Assembly: GCA_963573315.1 (NCBI GenBank)
Contig: OY752141.1
Location: 2,170,001 to 2,234,000, forward strand
Direction: 5' to 3'
Length of the DNA: 64,000 nt
Source: Entomortierella parvispora
Lineage: Eukaryota; Mortierellomycota; Mortierellomycetes; Mortierellales; Mortierellaceae
The notes beneath the pieces are model-generated. The model was not told the DNA's origin. It saw nothing but the letters and a program-made list of their open reading frames with translations, and searched no databases. The number at the start of each line of letters is the position of its first letter. Positions within the stretch are counted from its first letter, which is position 1. The translations under genes were made by a program, and so were the position numbers. This document shows, piece after piece, positions 54,043 to 64,000 of this stretch.

Positions 54043-57000
54043 CTAGTCATGGAACCATTCACCATAAAGATTGGGTCGCTCTCCATTGAGGAACTCGTCA
54101 TAAGCCTGTCGCATGAGCCCCATCCAGCTCCCCGTCTCAATCTTGCTGTCCCAGTTATTGTGCCAGTGGTAGGTGTACGCACCCATGAAAAAGACTTCTG
54201 GTCCGGCCAGGAAGACATCCTCATTTCTGTTGTCGCTATCCTGCTGATGCTGCTGCGACAATTGGTTCGGACAGACTGCCTGAGCATAGGCCGAAAACGC
54301 GTCTGGGAAAGAATGGAGATCTTCCACCATCATCTCACGATCTAAGTTTCTGTTTTCTGGGGTGACTACATCCTGCTTGCTGTCTTTCCCCCCATCATTG
54401 CCCGACTGAGGTGGTTCCTGTGAGGAAACAGATGCTTCGGAAGAGTAAGGGCTGAGATCTGCTTGATCGACACGCAGCCAGAGTGGGTCGAAGACAGCAA
54501 CCGGTACCATGGTCAGACCATTGTGTTCGAGTGATTGGTCCTTGGGGCGAAGATAAGATCGTAATCGAGCAGGGTGAAAGATCTCGTTCGGTCTCATCTC
54601 CCCACGTTTGACCAGTCGATGAGGTGTGATATTAGAAACTCTTGGTGGTGGTGCAAACAGGGACTCGTCTGTATCCATTGTCATCGGATGGGGATGTTCT
54701 TCCAATTTGATTTCCACAGCCTCTTCAGTCTCTTCATTGGGTAATGCCTCTCCTGCTGACCGATGGTGATGATGATGAGACTGTTGCTGCAGAGGTTCCA
54801 TTTCCGTTCCCAAGTTGACAGGCTCTCCAGAGGAAGGTTGGGACTGATGTGGTTGTTCGTATTGGTGCTCTATTTTCATCCCGAGCCTCTCCATTACTTC
54901 ATTCCGCTTCGTTTTCGCAGCTTCCAAAATCCGCTTTGCCACAGAGCTACCCTTATTCATCCTGAGAACTGCCGTGTTGTACATCTCAGTGTTACTCCAC
55001 TCATACGCAAACTCGATACTGGCGTCGTAAAAAGGCGACATGTCCTTCAATAACAACACATCGGCGTCCAAGTACATGCCACCATATCGGTGTAAGATCA
55101 AAAATCGAACCTCGTCCGAGAGAGCGACTGGCGGTACAACGTTGTTGACCATCATAGTCAAGCCCTGTACCTCTATTGTAGGTTCCGGTGCGTCCACGCT
55201 TTCTGATGCACCTGCTGTTTCCGGCGCATCTGCAGTTTCCGGTGCATCTGCAGTTTCCGGTACATCTACGGTTTTCGGCGCATCTGCAGTTTCCGGCACG
55301 TCTGTAGTTTCCGGCACGTCTGTAGTCACCGGTGCGTCCGTGGTTTCCGGCGCGTCTGTGGTTTTCGATGACTGCAAAGGTGGTGGTGACGGTGGATAGG
55401 CAAAGGATTCCTGTTCGACCTGATGCCAGGGATGTATCTTGACATATTGACGAATGGGGTCCGAGACCAGGTCCTGGGAAAATGGATTTTCGTCGTAGTT
55501 TTCAGGTCTGCCCTCTGGAAGGTCGCTCGAATCGATCCAAATATGAAGTTGTGAGCGGTCCAGGGGTTGTGTGAACAAGAACGCATGTGCTGCAAGTGAC
55601 AACTTGTCTGAGAAAGGTCCTCGCCAAAAGATGTGAAAGTCCATAGGCTTTGGATAAATCTCGTTCGTCGATGTCGCTGGTACGTTGTCGTCCATTTTTC
55701 CTTCCTCCCCCTCCCCCTCCCCATCCCCATCTGCGTCCCCATTCTCGTCCCCCTCCCTATCTGCAGTCCCATCCTCGTCCTCCTCCTCATCCTCGTTGTT
55801 GTAGCCGTCGTCATCGTCAGACATTTCGGAATCGGAGGCAACAGTTCCTAGTCCTTCCAGATTTGGATCGGGTAGCCACTCTCGATGTTTAGGTCGCCTT
55901 CTGCTTGCCATCGTTCTAGATTCCTTGGAAGGTATCAAGTACAAATGCTCCTTCGCAAGGTACGCCAGACAGTGAGCAGAGCTATGCAGTTTCCTATCGC
56001 ACGGTTCCTGAAGAGCAGTCATATTCACGATCCAGCCGTAAAGAGGTCTTTCCAGGAATTGAGGTCGGGGCTTGGTCACGATCTTCTTAGAGTAAGAAGA
56101 TGCTAACTCTTGTTTGTCCTGATCGACTCCTTCCTTGTCCTCGTCGCTCTTGATTTCCAATGGCTCTGGGATGCTCTCAATGACCAAAATGGGGTTCTTT
56201 TGTTCATGTCCAGTATTCTTGTTGTAAATATATTCCATCCACTCTGCATAGGTCGCAAATGCGATGTCTCTTCCCTGTACTCTTTGCCTTCGTTCATTCT
56301 GGCCATCTTCCGTTTGGCTCGTCATCTCTTCTGCAATATACGCTGGTTTGTCTTCCTGTTCATTTTTCTGTTGCTGTTGCTGCAGAGCTGGGTGACAGAA
56401 CCTGGCAAACGCCTCCGTATTCAAAGCCGCGACTCTGGCATTGTTGGTACTGATCAGAGCCGGGAAGGGTTCCGATTCCAGCTGTCGTTGTCGTTCCAGT
56501 TTTTCTTCTTTTCTTAACCTCTTCTGCTCCTTGTTACGGTATCGCTCAGCTTTTATAAGGAAACGTTCGGCATTTTGACGGTGACGCTCGGCATATCTAC
56601 GGTAACGTTCGCCCTTTTTACGGATACGTTCAGCCTGTTCAATGTGTTTCAAAGCCCATAGCTGCTTCCTCTGTTCCTTCGTCAACGGAGGGGCGTCTGC
56701 AGCTTGGAGGATTAAAAGTTGCTCCTTTTGATCCTCGGTGAGTGTGGATGATTCGTCGGCCGGTGTGAATGATTCGTCGGTCAGTGTGGATAATTCGTAG
56801 GTCAGTGTGGACGATTCGTCGATCAGCGTGGACGATTCATCAATCAGCGTGGACGATTCATCGAACGGAGGTGGGGAAGGCCAAAGTTCTGCAGCTGGAA
56901 TCGGAAGGGGTCGTTTGAGGGTCGATTCTTGGGTTTGGGCGTCCTCATTTGTTGTCTCTTGATTTGATGGGATCTGATGCTGGTGTTGATGGTGGTGGTT

Positions 57001-57198
57001 CTCAAGAGTTAGATCAGGACGTGGCTGGGATGCGTCCTTCTGCTGCTGTTGTTCCTGAAGAAAGGAAGCCGCTGACGAAGCCGAGCGGTCGGGATCAAGG
57101 ATGCTGGACCAGACAGAAAAGTAGAAAAAGGAAGCCAGAGCACTTAGGGCCACCAACAGAAGAGCGACGGGTCGACAAGGACCGATCATCATCAGCAT
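54043..57198 (-). CDS. type II membrane glycosyltransferase with DxD motif and tandem repeats
   Basis: A single exon encodes 1051 residues. Start ATG 57198 is preferred because it places a signal anchor (PVALLLVALSALASFFYFSVW) near the N-terminus; the frame is open further upstream without ATG. Stem region: heptad-like repeats of DESSTLI/DESSTLT (about residues 110-160), then a long basic/acidic coiled coil of ERYRRYAERHRQNAERF type (about 180-240). The catalytic part has FHIFWRGPFSDKLSLAAHAF, then SDEVRFLILHRYGGMYLDADVLLLKD, a sugar-binding DxD motif of the GT32/Gb3-synthase-like fold. Between them lies a Pro/Glu/Thr/Asp hexapeptide repeat tract, and a very acidic Glu/Asp stretch. The C-terminus has GPEVFFMGAYTYHWHN. 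It probably acts in Golgi glycan extension; donor and acceptor are unknown. Confidence 0.72.
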   Translation of the reverse strand: MLMMIGPCRPVALLLVALSALASFFYFSVWSSILDPDRSASSAASFLQEQQQQKDASQPRPDLTLENHHHQHQHQIPSNQETTNEDAQTQESTLKRPLPIPAAELWPSPPPFDESSTLIDESSTLIDESSTLTYELSTLTDESFTPADESSTLTEDQKEQLLILQAADAPPLTKEQRKQLWALKHIEQAERIRKKGERYRRYAERHRQNAERFLIKAERYRNKEQKRLRKEEKLERQRQLESEPFPALISTNNARVAALNTEAFARFCHPALQQQQQKNEQEDKPAYIAEEMTSQTEDGQNERRQRVQGRDIAFATYAEWMEYIYNKNTGHEQKNPILVIESIPEPLEIKSDEDKEGVDQDKQELASSYSKKIVTKPRPQFLERPLYGWIVNMTALQEPCDRKLHSSAHCLAYLAKEHLYLIPSKESRTMASRRRPKHREWLPDPNLEGLGTVASDSEMSDDDDGYNNEDEEEDEDGTADREGDENGDADGDGEGEGEEGKMDDNVPATSTNEIYPKPMDFHIFWRGPFSDKLSLAAHAFLFTQPLDRSQLHIWIDSSDLPEGRPENYDENPFSQDLVSDPIRQYVKIHPWHQVEQESFAYPPSPPPLQSSKTTDAPETTDAPVTTDVPETTDVPETADAPKTVDVPETADAPETADAPETAGASESVDAPEPTIEVQGLTMMVNNVVPPVALSDEVRFLILHRYGGMYLDADVLLLKDMSPFYDASIEFAYEWSNTEMYNTAVLRMNKGSSVAKRILEAAKTKRNEVMERLGMKIEHQYEQPHQSQPSSGEPVNLGTEMEPLQQQSHHHHHRSAGEALPNEETEEAVEIKLEEHPHPMTMDTDESLFAPPPRVSNITPHRLVKRGEMRPNEIFHPARLRSYLRPKDQSLEHNGLTMVPVAVFDPLWLRVDQADLSPYSSEASVSSQEPPQSGNDGGKDSKQDVVTPENRNLDREMMVEDLHSFPDAFSAYAQAVCPNQLSQQHQQDSDNRNEDVFLAGPEVFFMGAYTYHWHNNWDSKIETGSWMGLMRQAYDEFLNGERPNLYGEWFHD
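55201..55365 (-). repeat. 18-bp minisatellite inside the glycosyltransferase gene
   Basis: About nine degenerate 18-bp units (core GTTTCCGGCGCATCTGCA on the + strand) encode hexapeptide repeats of the form (A/V)PETxD. The unit length is a multiple of three, so copy changes keep the frame. Confidence 0.85.
56745..56870 (-). repeat. 21-bp minisatellite inside the glycosyltransferase gene
   Basis: Six to seven 21-bp units (GTGTGGATGATTCGTCGGCC-like on the + strand) encode heptapeptides DESSTL(I/T). Two neighbouring copies at about 56815-56855 are nearly identical. Confidence 0.85.
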
Positions 57199-57546
57199 TC
57201 TACAAGACGAGAACAGCCAGCAGGCAAAGGTGGAGGATGGGGGGCGATGGTGATAGTGACGTTGAAGTTGGTGGTGGTGGTGGTGGCCCAGAAACGAGAG
57301 CGGGGACGCAGGATCTACCAGAAGAGAGGGAGAGGGGAATTTGGTGGGCGTGCTGGACACGATCCTTTATTTATTTAAAAGGGATCATTCCGCATTCCAG
57401 TCCGCCCTTTCCAGGGAGCACACAACCAAACGTGAGATGGACACCCTTTTGTCTGTCTGTGCATTCCTCTGTGTCTGCATGGTGGCACCAAAAAATGTTG
57501 GTCCGGGCATATTTCGTTTTATTCGAAGCAACAGAAGGCATCGTTC
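57199..57546. promoter_or_regulatory. region between glycosyltransferase start and metacaspase 3' end
   Basis: 348 bp. It contains the promoter of the glycosyltransferase gene (GGTGGTGGTGGTGG at about 57273, TTTATTTATTTAAAAGGG at about 57365) and the 3' flank of the metacaspase gene. No gene seen. Confidence 0.4.
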
Positions 57547-60500
57547 CTATAGCGTGAACACTGTTCGCATATCCATTGGCATGCCTGATCCCAGCTGGGG
57601 GATTTGCTCAAGATCGCGTTGCTTCATAAAATATCGCATGCTCGTCAGCAGTTCCTCGTATGTTTGTTCCGGTTTCTGGGACAAGCATTGGATCCAGGCG
57701 TATGACACCGCTCCTCTAGCCATGGGACTCGTGTACGGTTGTGGAAGACTGTACCCCAGAGGATTTGGAATGCCGTTTTCATCGACGTTGTTAGAAGACA
57801 GTGAGCTTACTGAAGAAGACTTTTTAAGCTTGTGATGGTCAGATATAATAGCTGCATCCTTCGTGCTGGCGCGGATGTCGGCTGAGGCTTGGTCATCCCT
57901 ACAACCAGAGAACATCACAACATTGCCTTTGGTCTTTCGAAACATTGCCATCTTTCAAAAGAGAAGTTGCAAATAAATAAATGTAAGTATCTAAGACCGC
58001 TTTTCAGTGCTTGCTAATTCCATGTTACTCGATACTTACCCTTTTTGCTTCTTCCAGATCCTCACGATCCATCTCGGATGAGCTTCTCGAATGACTGCGA
58101 GATCCGTTCTTGGACGAAGTTGCCGTAGAGGTGATGCTTATTGTCGACGCTGCTGAGACTGATGCTAGGGCTGAAGGTGCGACCTCGAGCCAGGCTTTGG
58201 CATCGCACTCGATGCCTCGGCCACTATTCTCCTGGTCTGCATCAAAATCATCACCACAAACAGACTTGGTGCGTATCCGAGCCGAGGGCTTGATGGCACT
58301 TTCCGATGTAAAAGTCGTATTGGTGTTATCAATTGTCCCTCCATTGGAAAACACGGACGTTGAAACGGAGTCGTGCCTGTGTCCATCTGCGTGTGTAATT
58401 GTCAAATGAGGGATGCACTCCTCGGAGTCTTGCGTCTCTGATGCGTGTTGCGTGCTATCATCACCCAAATCATGACATTCCTGCTGCTCCATTTTCGAAA
58501 GATCCTCTGCTGACTCCATAGACCGTGTAGTGTTGGTTGAAAAGATAGGGGGAGTTAGGGCATTGGCCACAATGGCTGGTGACAGTGGCCGACCAGATGC
58601 TGGCTCCTGAACAAGTTGAACATTGACTATCGAAGTGGTCTCTGTCAAGTTTTCGATAGAGGGCGACATGGGTGAGAGGTAAGCTTTTGAGCAAGATTTT
58701 TCGAGATCCAGAGTGCTAACTGGACTGTTGTTGTGGGGATGGTCTGGATCTGTGGCCGTGATCAAAGGAGAAGCTGGACAGCTCTTGGTCGTCGTTGTCA
58801 CCGTCGTCAAGGTTGTCGTTGTTGTTGTTGTTGTTGTCTGGGTCTGAGTTTGCTGTTGTATGCTAGCGCTATTATTGTTGTCCAAAACTCCGGAGGAAAT
58901 GGCGGCCATGGCGCCGACTTTTGTACGGGTCACTTTTTCGAGAGCTGTGATATGGTTTCCATTATACACATATGGAAGATCAAGCATGGTGCCTTCAAGT
59001 CGCAATAGAAGAGATGCATTAGAGGTGAGGCATACAGCGGAACCGACAAGCTATTCCTAAAAACACTCACCACTATGACATGCATCCACGAGGGCCGTCA
59101 ATTGCACGCCTGCAGGCAGTTCCTTGACCAAAATGTCATACATCTCATCGTCTGAGATAATGCCAGACCGAAGGTAGTCGCAGGGATATATAATCTCGTC
59201 GTATCCGTCCGCTTCATCTCCTACTGCAAACATAAGAAGAAAGAATGGAAAAACATGGATGAGTAATCATTTCTTCAAACACGTATACTTTCTCCACTGC
59301 AGCATAGGAACACAGTAAAGAGATCATGTCCTTTATTCCCCTGCTTACAGTGCTCTGCTTTGCCGTTGTAGGAGAAGTCCTTGATCCGTCCACCGTGGCC
59401 TATACTCGGCGTATAGTAAAGAAATTAGCCTGAGACCTATTTTGCCGAGACACCTGCAAAATGGTCCGACAATCGTTCAAGTCCGACACCGTCATGCTTT
59501 GCTTACCAGCATAATGAAAAAACAATGAGTCCTGAGGTTCAGCATCCTTGACAAGCCACTTCATCCAGTAGCGAATATTGGCTCCTGTAGGCCTCTTGTC
59601 TTCATAGATCTGATCGTCTGTCAAGATGATCGTATCCTGGTAACGGAACCCATAGTACCCGTTGAGGAATCCAAATACGTCTCGACTGTCATTAATGCAT
59701 CCCAACAACTGGTTCGGATCTCCAAAGTAGTTGATTCCAATCAACAGTGCCTTCTTTCGGCGGGGTCGAGTGGGCGCTGTTGGTACCGTCTTCGGAATGA
59801 TCACTGTTATGGCAGCTTCTGCACTTTGATAGAGAATGTCTGCTTGTGTCGCCTCCTTGATCTCCTGAATAATATTCTTAATGTCGTAGTCGTTGTTCAA
59901 GCCTGGGTAATTGTTCTTACTACTGTTGTTTTTCCCCTCGATGTCGGTCATTTTTGCGGGCATTATTGGCTCTGTCAGTTGTGATGTCGCCGCCCAAGCA
60001 GTTTTGGTGTCGTTGTTCTTTTGAGTGGTCGGAGGTGAATGCGAAAAGTACTGATGATTTTCTTCATCTGGGTTGGTGGTGGCGGAGGGATCCTTGACGG
60101 ACATGGTCGAGCGGGTGGGTGTTTTTTGACCGGGTAGCAGACTGTTGTAAGTCTGATCTAGACCAGACGTGCTATTGCTTTCCGGCAGCGATAACAGCAG
60201 TGAGGACTGTTGAGATTTGGAGGTGTCTGTATCCAGGAGTTCGATCGCCGAGCCTTGTAAGCGGAATGACCCTTCTGATTGGACTGGCAAGGACTCCTGG
60301 GAGGATGTGGCTGAGACATCGGTGAGAATGGGCGCGGTATTGTATGAGGAGAGGGACGAGACCGAAGAGGAGGAGGACAGTAAGAGGATCGGGGAAGAAG
60401 GCATCTCCTTGTCTTCCGCATCTTGCCTCACTGTTCGCTGCAGCTCGAGCTGTTCCTGCTGTTTTGATTCCTCCTGTGAATCATGCACCGAAAGCAGGGT

Positions 60501-60734
60501 CACTTGAACATCCTGTCGGCCTGCATACTCTACCGCGTTGGAGTCATGGAGCTCTCGAGAGAGAGCTGAGATGCCATCCAAAGGGTCGTGGTGATGGTGT
60601 GCTTTGAGCAGTTCCCGTTGTTCTTGTTCCTGCTCTTGCTGGAGACGCATCAGCTCTTGTACAACGCGGGTGACATCAGCCAAGACTGTGGGATCGATAT
60701 CATAGTCGGAAAGTGGAGGTGGGGAGCATGACAT
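57547..60734 (-). CDS. metacaspase (caspase-like cysteine protease) with large insertion
   Basis: Five exons: 60734-59507, 59399-59349, 59223-59071, 58992-58040 and 57951-57547, in phase, 929 residues. The long N-terminal extension (about 320 residues) is Gln/Ser/Thr-rich. The p20 domain has KKALLIGINYFGDPNQLLGCINDSRDVFGFL. The catalytic His is in FFHYAGHGGR and the catalytic Cys in ALVDACHSGTMLDLPYVY. Downstream, residues about 500-795 are a low-complexity insertion (QTQTTTTT..., SP and acidic stretches) before the p10 part, GNVVMFSGCRDDQASADI and SYAWIQCLSQKPEQTYEELL. Metacaspases cleave after Lys/Arg and act in stress responses and cell death; yeast Mca1 is about 430 residues, so this one is twice the usual size. 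Start is the first ATG of the frame; other exons use standard GT-AG sites. Confidence 0.87.
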
Positions 60735-61016
60735 GGTATTGTACGATTGCAATCAAGATCGCTGAGATCGGGCAAGACAGGAGCCAGAAGGGGGGAAGGG
60801 AGGCAAAGGAGAAGGAGGAGAGCAAGGAGGACGAGAGGTGGGATCGGGCCTTTTTGTTTGTTGCAGGTGACAGTGGGTGATGGATAATGGCCGGTAGCGA
60901 GGCGAAACAATCAGCGGGCAAGGCGAGGACGAGGATGAGGATGAGGAAGGAAGTGGCGATAGCGGATAAGGAAGAAAAGTAGATCGAGGAGGCTCGTTCC
61001 TTTTAAAAGAAGAGAA

Positions 61017-61022
<6 letters not shown>

Positions 61023-61063
<41 letters not shown>
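61023..61063. repeat. (GA)20 microsatellite
   Basis: Uninterrupted GA repeat, about 290 bp upstream of the metacaspase start codon. Confidence 0.95.
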
Positions 61064-61069
<6 letters not shown>

Positions 61070-61210
61070 TGAAAAGGGCGAATGAATGCGGGAAATAAGG
61101 TTGTCAGCAAGGAGAAAGAAGACGAGCTTTGGAAGGCGACGAGACTGGGCCGGAAGAGGGGGTGTGTGCGTGTGCGTTCTGTAATGAGAGGGAGAGAGTG
61201 AGGGAGAGTG

Positions 61211-61251
61211 AGAGGAAGGAAGGAGGGAAGGAAGGAAGGAAGGAAGGAAGG
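61211..61251. repeat. (GGAA)n imperfect microsatellite
   Basis: About ten GGAA units with one GGAG interruption. Confidence 0.9.
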
Positions 61252-61386
61252 GATGAAGGATCGTAATGAGCAGCCGACGGAATGCAAATGCCAATGGGCA
61301 GGCAACAGAGAAGGCGATGAGCTGAGCAGAGCTGAGTTGAGCTGGGACTGAGGTGCCTGTCGGTGCTCTCTTTCTGCATGTCTGCA

Positions 61387-61422
<36 letters not shown>
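61387..61422. repeat. (TGTC)9 microsatellite
   Basis: Nine uninterrupted TGTC units, preceded by two CTGCATG copies. Confidence 0.95.
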
Positions 61423-62281
61423 AGAGTCCCTTGCACACCCATCCGGACGATCCAGCCATCCGTCCCTGTGACTTGCCTGACTTGGTCCTCGCCAGAGGCA
61501 CCGACGGGATGTGACCATTTGATCAATTTGAGCAGTAGCAAGAGTTCCGGTATGCTCATCCACCCTCGATATCCCCACCGAGAATGAACAATTGAACAAC
61601 CACAGCACCACAACCCTCGCGGTACCCATGTTGCATTGTCACCATCGAAGCATGATGACGACAAACAAAAGCGCGAGTGTTTGTCCACCCATTCCCCTGT
61701 TCCATCTTTCAGGGTCCACAGACACACCCCTTGGATATCGACAGCCCCCCTCTTTCCACGCACTGTCCATGTCTTCCTGGTACCAGTATTCTTTGGACCT
61801 GTCAGTCATTGTCTGCTCCGCCTGTTGAGTCGTTGAAGACTGCAATCTTGACAAAGAATCTCATCCAATCCTCTCTCCTACCCCTTTCTTTTTTTCCGCC
61901 CTTTTTTCTCGTGAGTTTGTAGCGGATCATGGGGTCATATGGATCCTAATGCATGCATTTTCTACCTCCACTGGAGCATCATCTCTGATATGAATGTCTT
62001 TTCTAACCGGTGGGTGTAACCTTCCGACAGCTTGGTGTCCAGCTGGACAAAATAGAAACACCGTTAGGCTGTTTGTGATTCTTTGGTGTTTTGGTGTGGG
62101 AGGTTCCTGTGAGCTCGTTACTTGACTTTTCACAACCAAGATCCGTGTCTCCACCAAAACGGTGGCTTACGATCTCCGCTGTTAATTGATCTTTGAACGC
62201 TGGGATGCAGTCCGCACTTACGTTCCTATGAGTGTTATATTTACTTATGATATTGCGGACTGGGGTGCATGCTAATTCTTG

Positions 62282-62612
62282 TCAGTCGCTACCGAAACGA
62301 ATAGGGGCATAAGGAAACAGGAGTGGCTCTACCACTGCCATTGAGCCTACCACTGCCATTGAGCCTACCACCGTTGTTGTTGCCACAGAGTTTATCAATG
62401 GATATCGATCCTCGAGCGCCGAGAGGGATACCGTGCAGAGGCCACCCCCTTTGACGCGGATTGACCATGCCGAGCTCTCCGATGTCCAGAAGACCTGCCC
62501 ACCGACGTAGCCAAAGCTCTGAGGAAGCGTGACTAAGAGCTGCGCACTCGAGCTGGCACCAGCTTTCAAGCCTGGATCAGAATCGGTGGACCACGAGATG
62601 CTCGAGTCAAAA
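62282..62612 (-). CDS. doubtful exon or gene fragment, unknown function
   Basis: A minus-strand frame ending at 62282 has protein-like composition: SISWSTDSDPGLKAGASSSA, then VFWTSESSAWSIRVKGGGL and a short internal repeat VVGSMAVVGSMAVV from an 18-bp direct repeat. It has no ATG; an upstream acceptor (ACCACAG near 62613) could make it a last exon, but no partner exon is seen before the FAD monooxygenase gene. Not recognised. Confidence 0.2.
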
Positions 62613-62815
62613 TGACAAGTCTGTGGTTGTCAATTGTCGCGTTGAGGTTGGCACGGTCCAACGCGAATACGAGCTAACCTCATCCTCGTCCATTAATAAT
62701 ACACCCCTGATGCATCCGAAACCTTGCGTCATAGGAACCAATGTCTATAGAACTCAATACTGCGTAATATTCTTTTATTTTTCATCCATCGTAGACTGCG
62801 ATGTACGGCTGATTT

Positions 62816-64000
62816 TCAAACAGCCACTGGGGTTTTGGAGGTCAATTCTGATTGTGGTTGCATACTCGCTCTTTTCGCTTTTTGTTCTTCCTCATAGCGT
62901 CTAGACGACTTCTGAGGCAAGATCTCAGAGGTACCGCGTTTTGGAGCTAATGGCAGAAATGTTGCCTGAGGTCGGTAAGCATTGCTTTTGGTAAACTCTT
63001 TCCTTCTGATCGACTCTGGGATCCAGTGGAACGCAATATGGCGGATGAAGCGTTCGGTCAACGTCTGACCATGGAGGACAATGGCGTTAATCTTGCTGGT
63101 CTTGTATTGGAGCTGAACGTAGGGGTAACGCTGCTCCTTGTAATCCTGAAGAGCGTTCTGAATGGAGTCGATCTTGAGGTTCTTCAAATCGTAGAGGCAA
63201 TTGGCCAAAATGACAGCATCCAGCAAGGCGCAAACCGCACCTTGGCCAGCGCTCGGCAATAATTTGTGAGCAGCTATTTCCGTGGAAAAGAAAGACCAAA
63301 CTCTTTAGAAAGGCACGTCCGAATCAAATATATACATACCAAGTTGCATGTGCGTTGGTTACCATCGCCAATGAGCACTGTCCGGCCGTGGGTCCAAGTC
63401 TCAAACAGCTTGTCTTCAAGAAAGACTCGAGAGATGAGTTCTGGCGGAGTCGCGTTAATCAAGTTTCCAAGAGTTCCGGCCATGGGGACCTTGAAGTCTT
63501 TGACCTCATTGATCATGGCGGCATTGTGTTCTGGTCCCCATTCCGAGTTTCGGAACTTGATCTCTTCAGATTCCTCTAGCGACGTCAATTGCTTGGTCAC
63601 AACCCAGCAAATTCGATTCTCAAGTATATTGAACTCGGACCATGTGAAGCTTGTGCCCTTGCCAATGACCTGCGTGAAAATACAATCTTCTCTCACAACA
63701 TCTGGGTGCTTGATCGAGTCCAATGGATTCGTAGTTCCGACCAGACACAGGTATCCCTTGGTGAGATCTTTGGAGTCAGAGACAGGCAACAGTTTCTTAT
63801 CCTGCAGAGTTCTGTAGAGGTGCTGACGAATACCGCTATAAGCTCCATCGGCTCCAACAAGGATGTCTCCGCTGTATGTGGTGTTGTCCTGGCAACGGAT
63901 CGTTACGCCTTCCTGGTTCTGCTGGAAGGTCAGCACCTTTTTGGAAAAGTGAATTTTCTCTGCCGGAACTCTCGAAAGAATGAGTTCATAGAGCTTGGGC
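62816..64000 (-). CDS. FAD-dependent monooxygenase, C-terminal part (5' end outside window)
   Basis: Two exons: 64000-63363 (open at the right edge) and 63273-62816. The GTAACC...ATAG intron joins GATG|CTGCTCAC. The visible part starts in PKLYELILSRVPAEKIHFSK, then GDILVGADGAYSGIRQHLY (DG motif of PF01494 FAD hydroxylases) and the complete third FAD motif VLIGDAAHKLLPSAGQGAVC. Unlike the gene at 8952-11645, this motif is intact and the C-terminus is short, ending in a Lys/Glu/Gln-rich stretch (SSRRYEEEQKAKRASMQPQS). The N-terminal GxGxxG lies outside the window. The two genes are paralogues about 52 kb apart. The substrate is unknown. Confidence 0.8.

Larger units (their letters stand above)
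60735..62281. promoter_or_regulatory. 1.5 kb promoter region of the metacaspase gene with microsatellites
   Basis: No gene supported. Up to about 61260 the + strand is strongly purine-rich (CT-rich in the sense of the metacaspase), with three simple repeats listed separately. 61440-62280 has no recognised feature. Confidence 0.45.

Noticed and set aside
57199..57360. 54-codon upstream extension of the glycosyltransferase frame
   Set aside because: It begins at GTG, is His/Pro/Ser-rich without ATG, and would move the signal anchor away from the N-terminus.
61380..61425. short regular repeats that might suggest a CRISPR-like array
   Set aside because: Pure TGTC microsatellite without spacers, in a eukaryotic genome.
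62623..62904. 93-codon plus-strand frame with a hydrophobic end
   Set aside because: Overlaps the 3' end of the FAD monooxygenase gene on the other strand and has no coherent composition.

Overview
This is a nuclear segment from a fungus, most likely an early-diverging filamentous fungus of the Mortierella type. The genes are intron-bearing: short GT-AG introns, two apparent GC-AG introns, and exons of only 18-22 nt at two start codons. CT-rich leaders precede many start codons. A nuclear tRNA is present. The gene set fits this group: Pma1-type proton ATPase, fungal ADAM protease, VTT/Tvp38 protein, NACHT-WD40 receptor, multiple FAD monooxygenases, and a COP1 orthologue, which ascomycete yeasts lack. 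The lineage assignment is inference from gene content and was not computed.

Layout. 1-8.9 kb: 3' end of IMP-specific 5'-nucleotidase ISN1, a possible small secreted protein, a lysine/alanine-rich single-pass membrane protein, ATP synthase subunit h (ATP14) head-to-head with an unrecognised membrane-anchored protein, and a VTT-domain protein. 8.9-19 kb: an FAD monooxygenase with a long low-complexity tail, a doubtful gene remnant, and a large NACHT-pentapeptide-WD40 receptor with several odd features. 19.3-27.3 kb: an apparent SPX-ACT-phosphoserine phosphatase fusion, a membrane ADAM metalloprotease, a small HAT/Prp6-like protein and tRNA-Thr(AGT). 27.7-42.3 kb: a one-NBD ABCA transporter, methylenetetrahydrofolate reductase, COP1, a Ted1/PGAP5-type metallophosphoesterase and a SpoU-type rRNA methyltransferase. 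42.3-54 kb: a 2.9 kb gene-free stretch, the plasma-membrane proton ATPase, two tandem LtrA-like membrane proteins and a small secreted protein. 54-64 kb: a repeat-bearing type II Golgi glycosyltransferase, a metacaspase with a large insertion, a microsatellite-rich promoter region and a second FAD monooxygenase that runs off the right edge.

The genes do not form a pathway cluster; this is an ordinary mixed chromosomal region. Metabolic links can be named (phosphoserine phosphatase makes serine, the main one-carbon donor for the folate pool on which MTHFR acts; ISN1 acts in purine salvage), but adjacency gives no evidence of co-regulation.

The most unusual item is the SPX domain that appears joined in phase to an ACT-SerB phosphoserine phosphatase, which would couple inositol-pyrophosphate/phosphate sensing to serine synthesis. 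Next are the NACHT-WD40 receptor (lost first-exon frame at an A-run, Arg in the P-loop, near-identical WD repeats, a cryptic in-frame intron) and the COP1 orthologue. All splice models were read by eye from splice consensus and reading phase; transcript data would be needed to confirm them.
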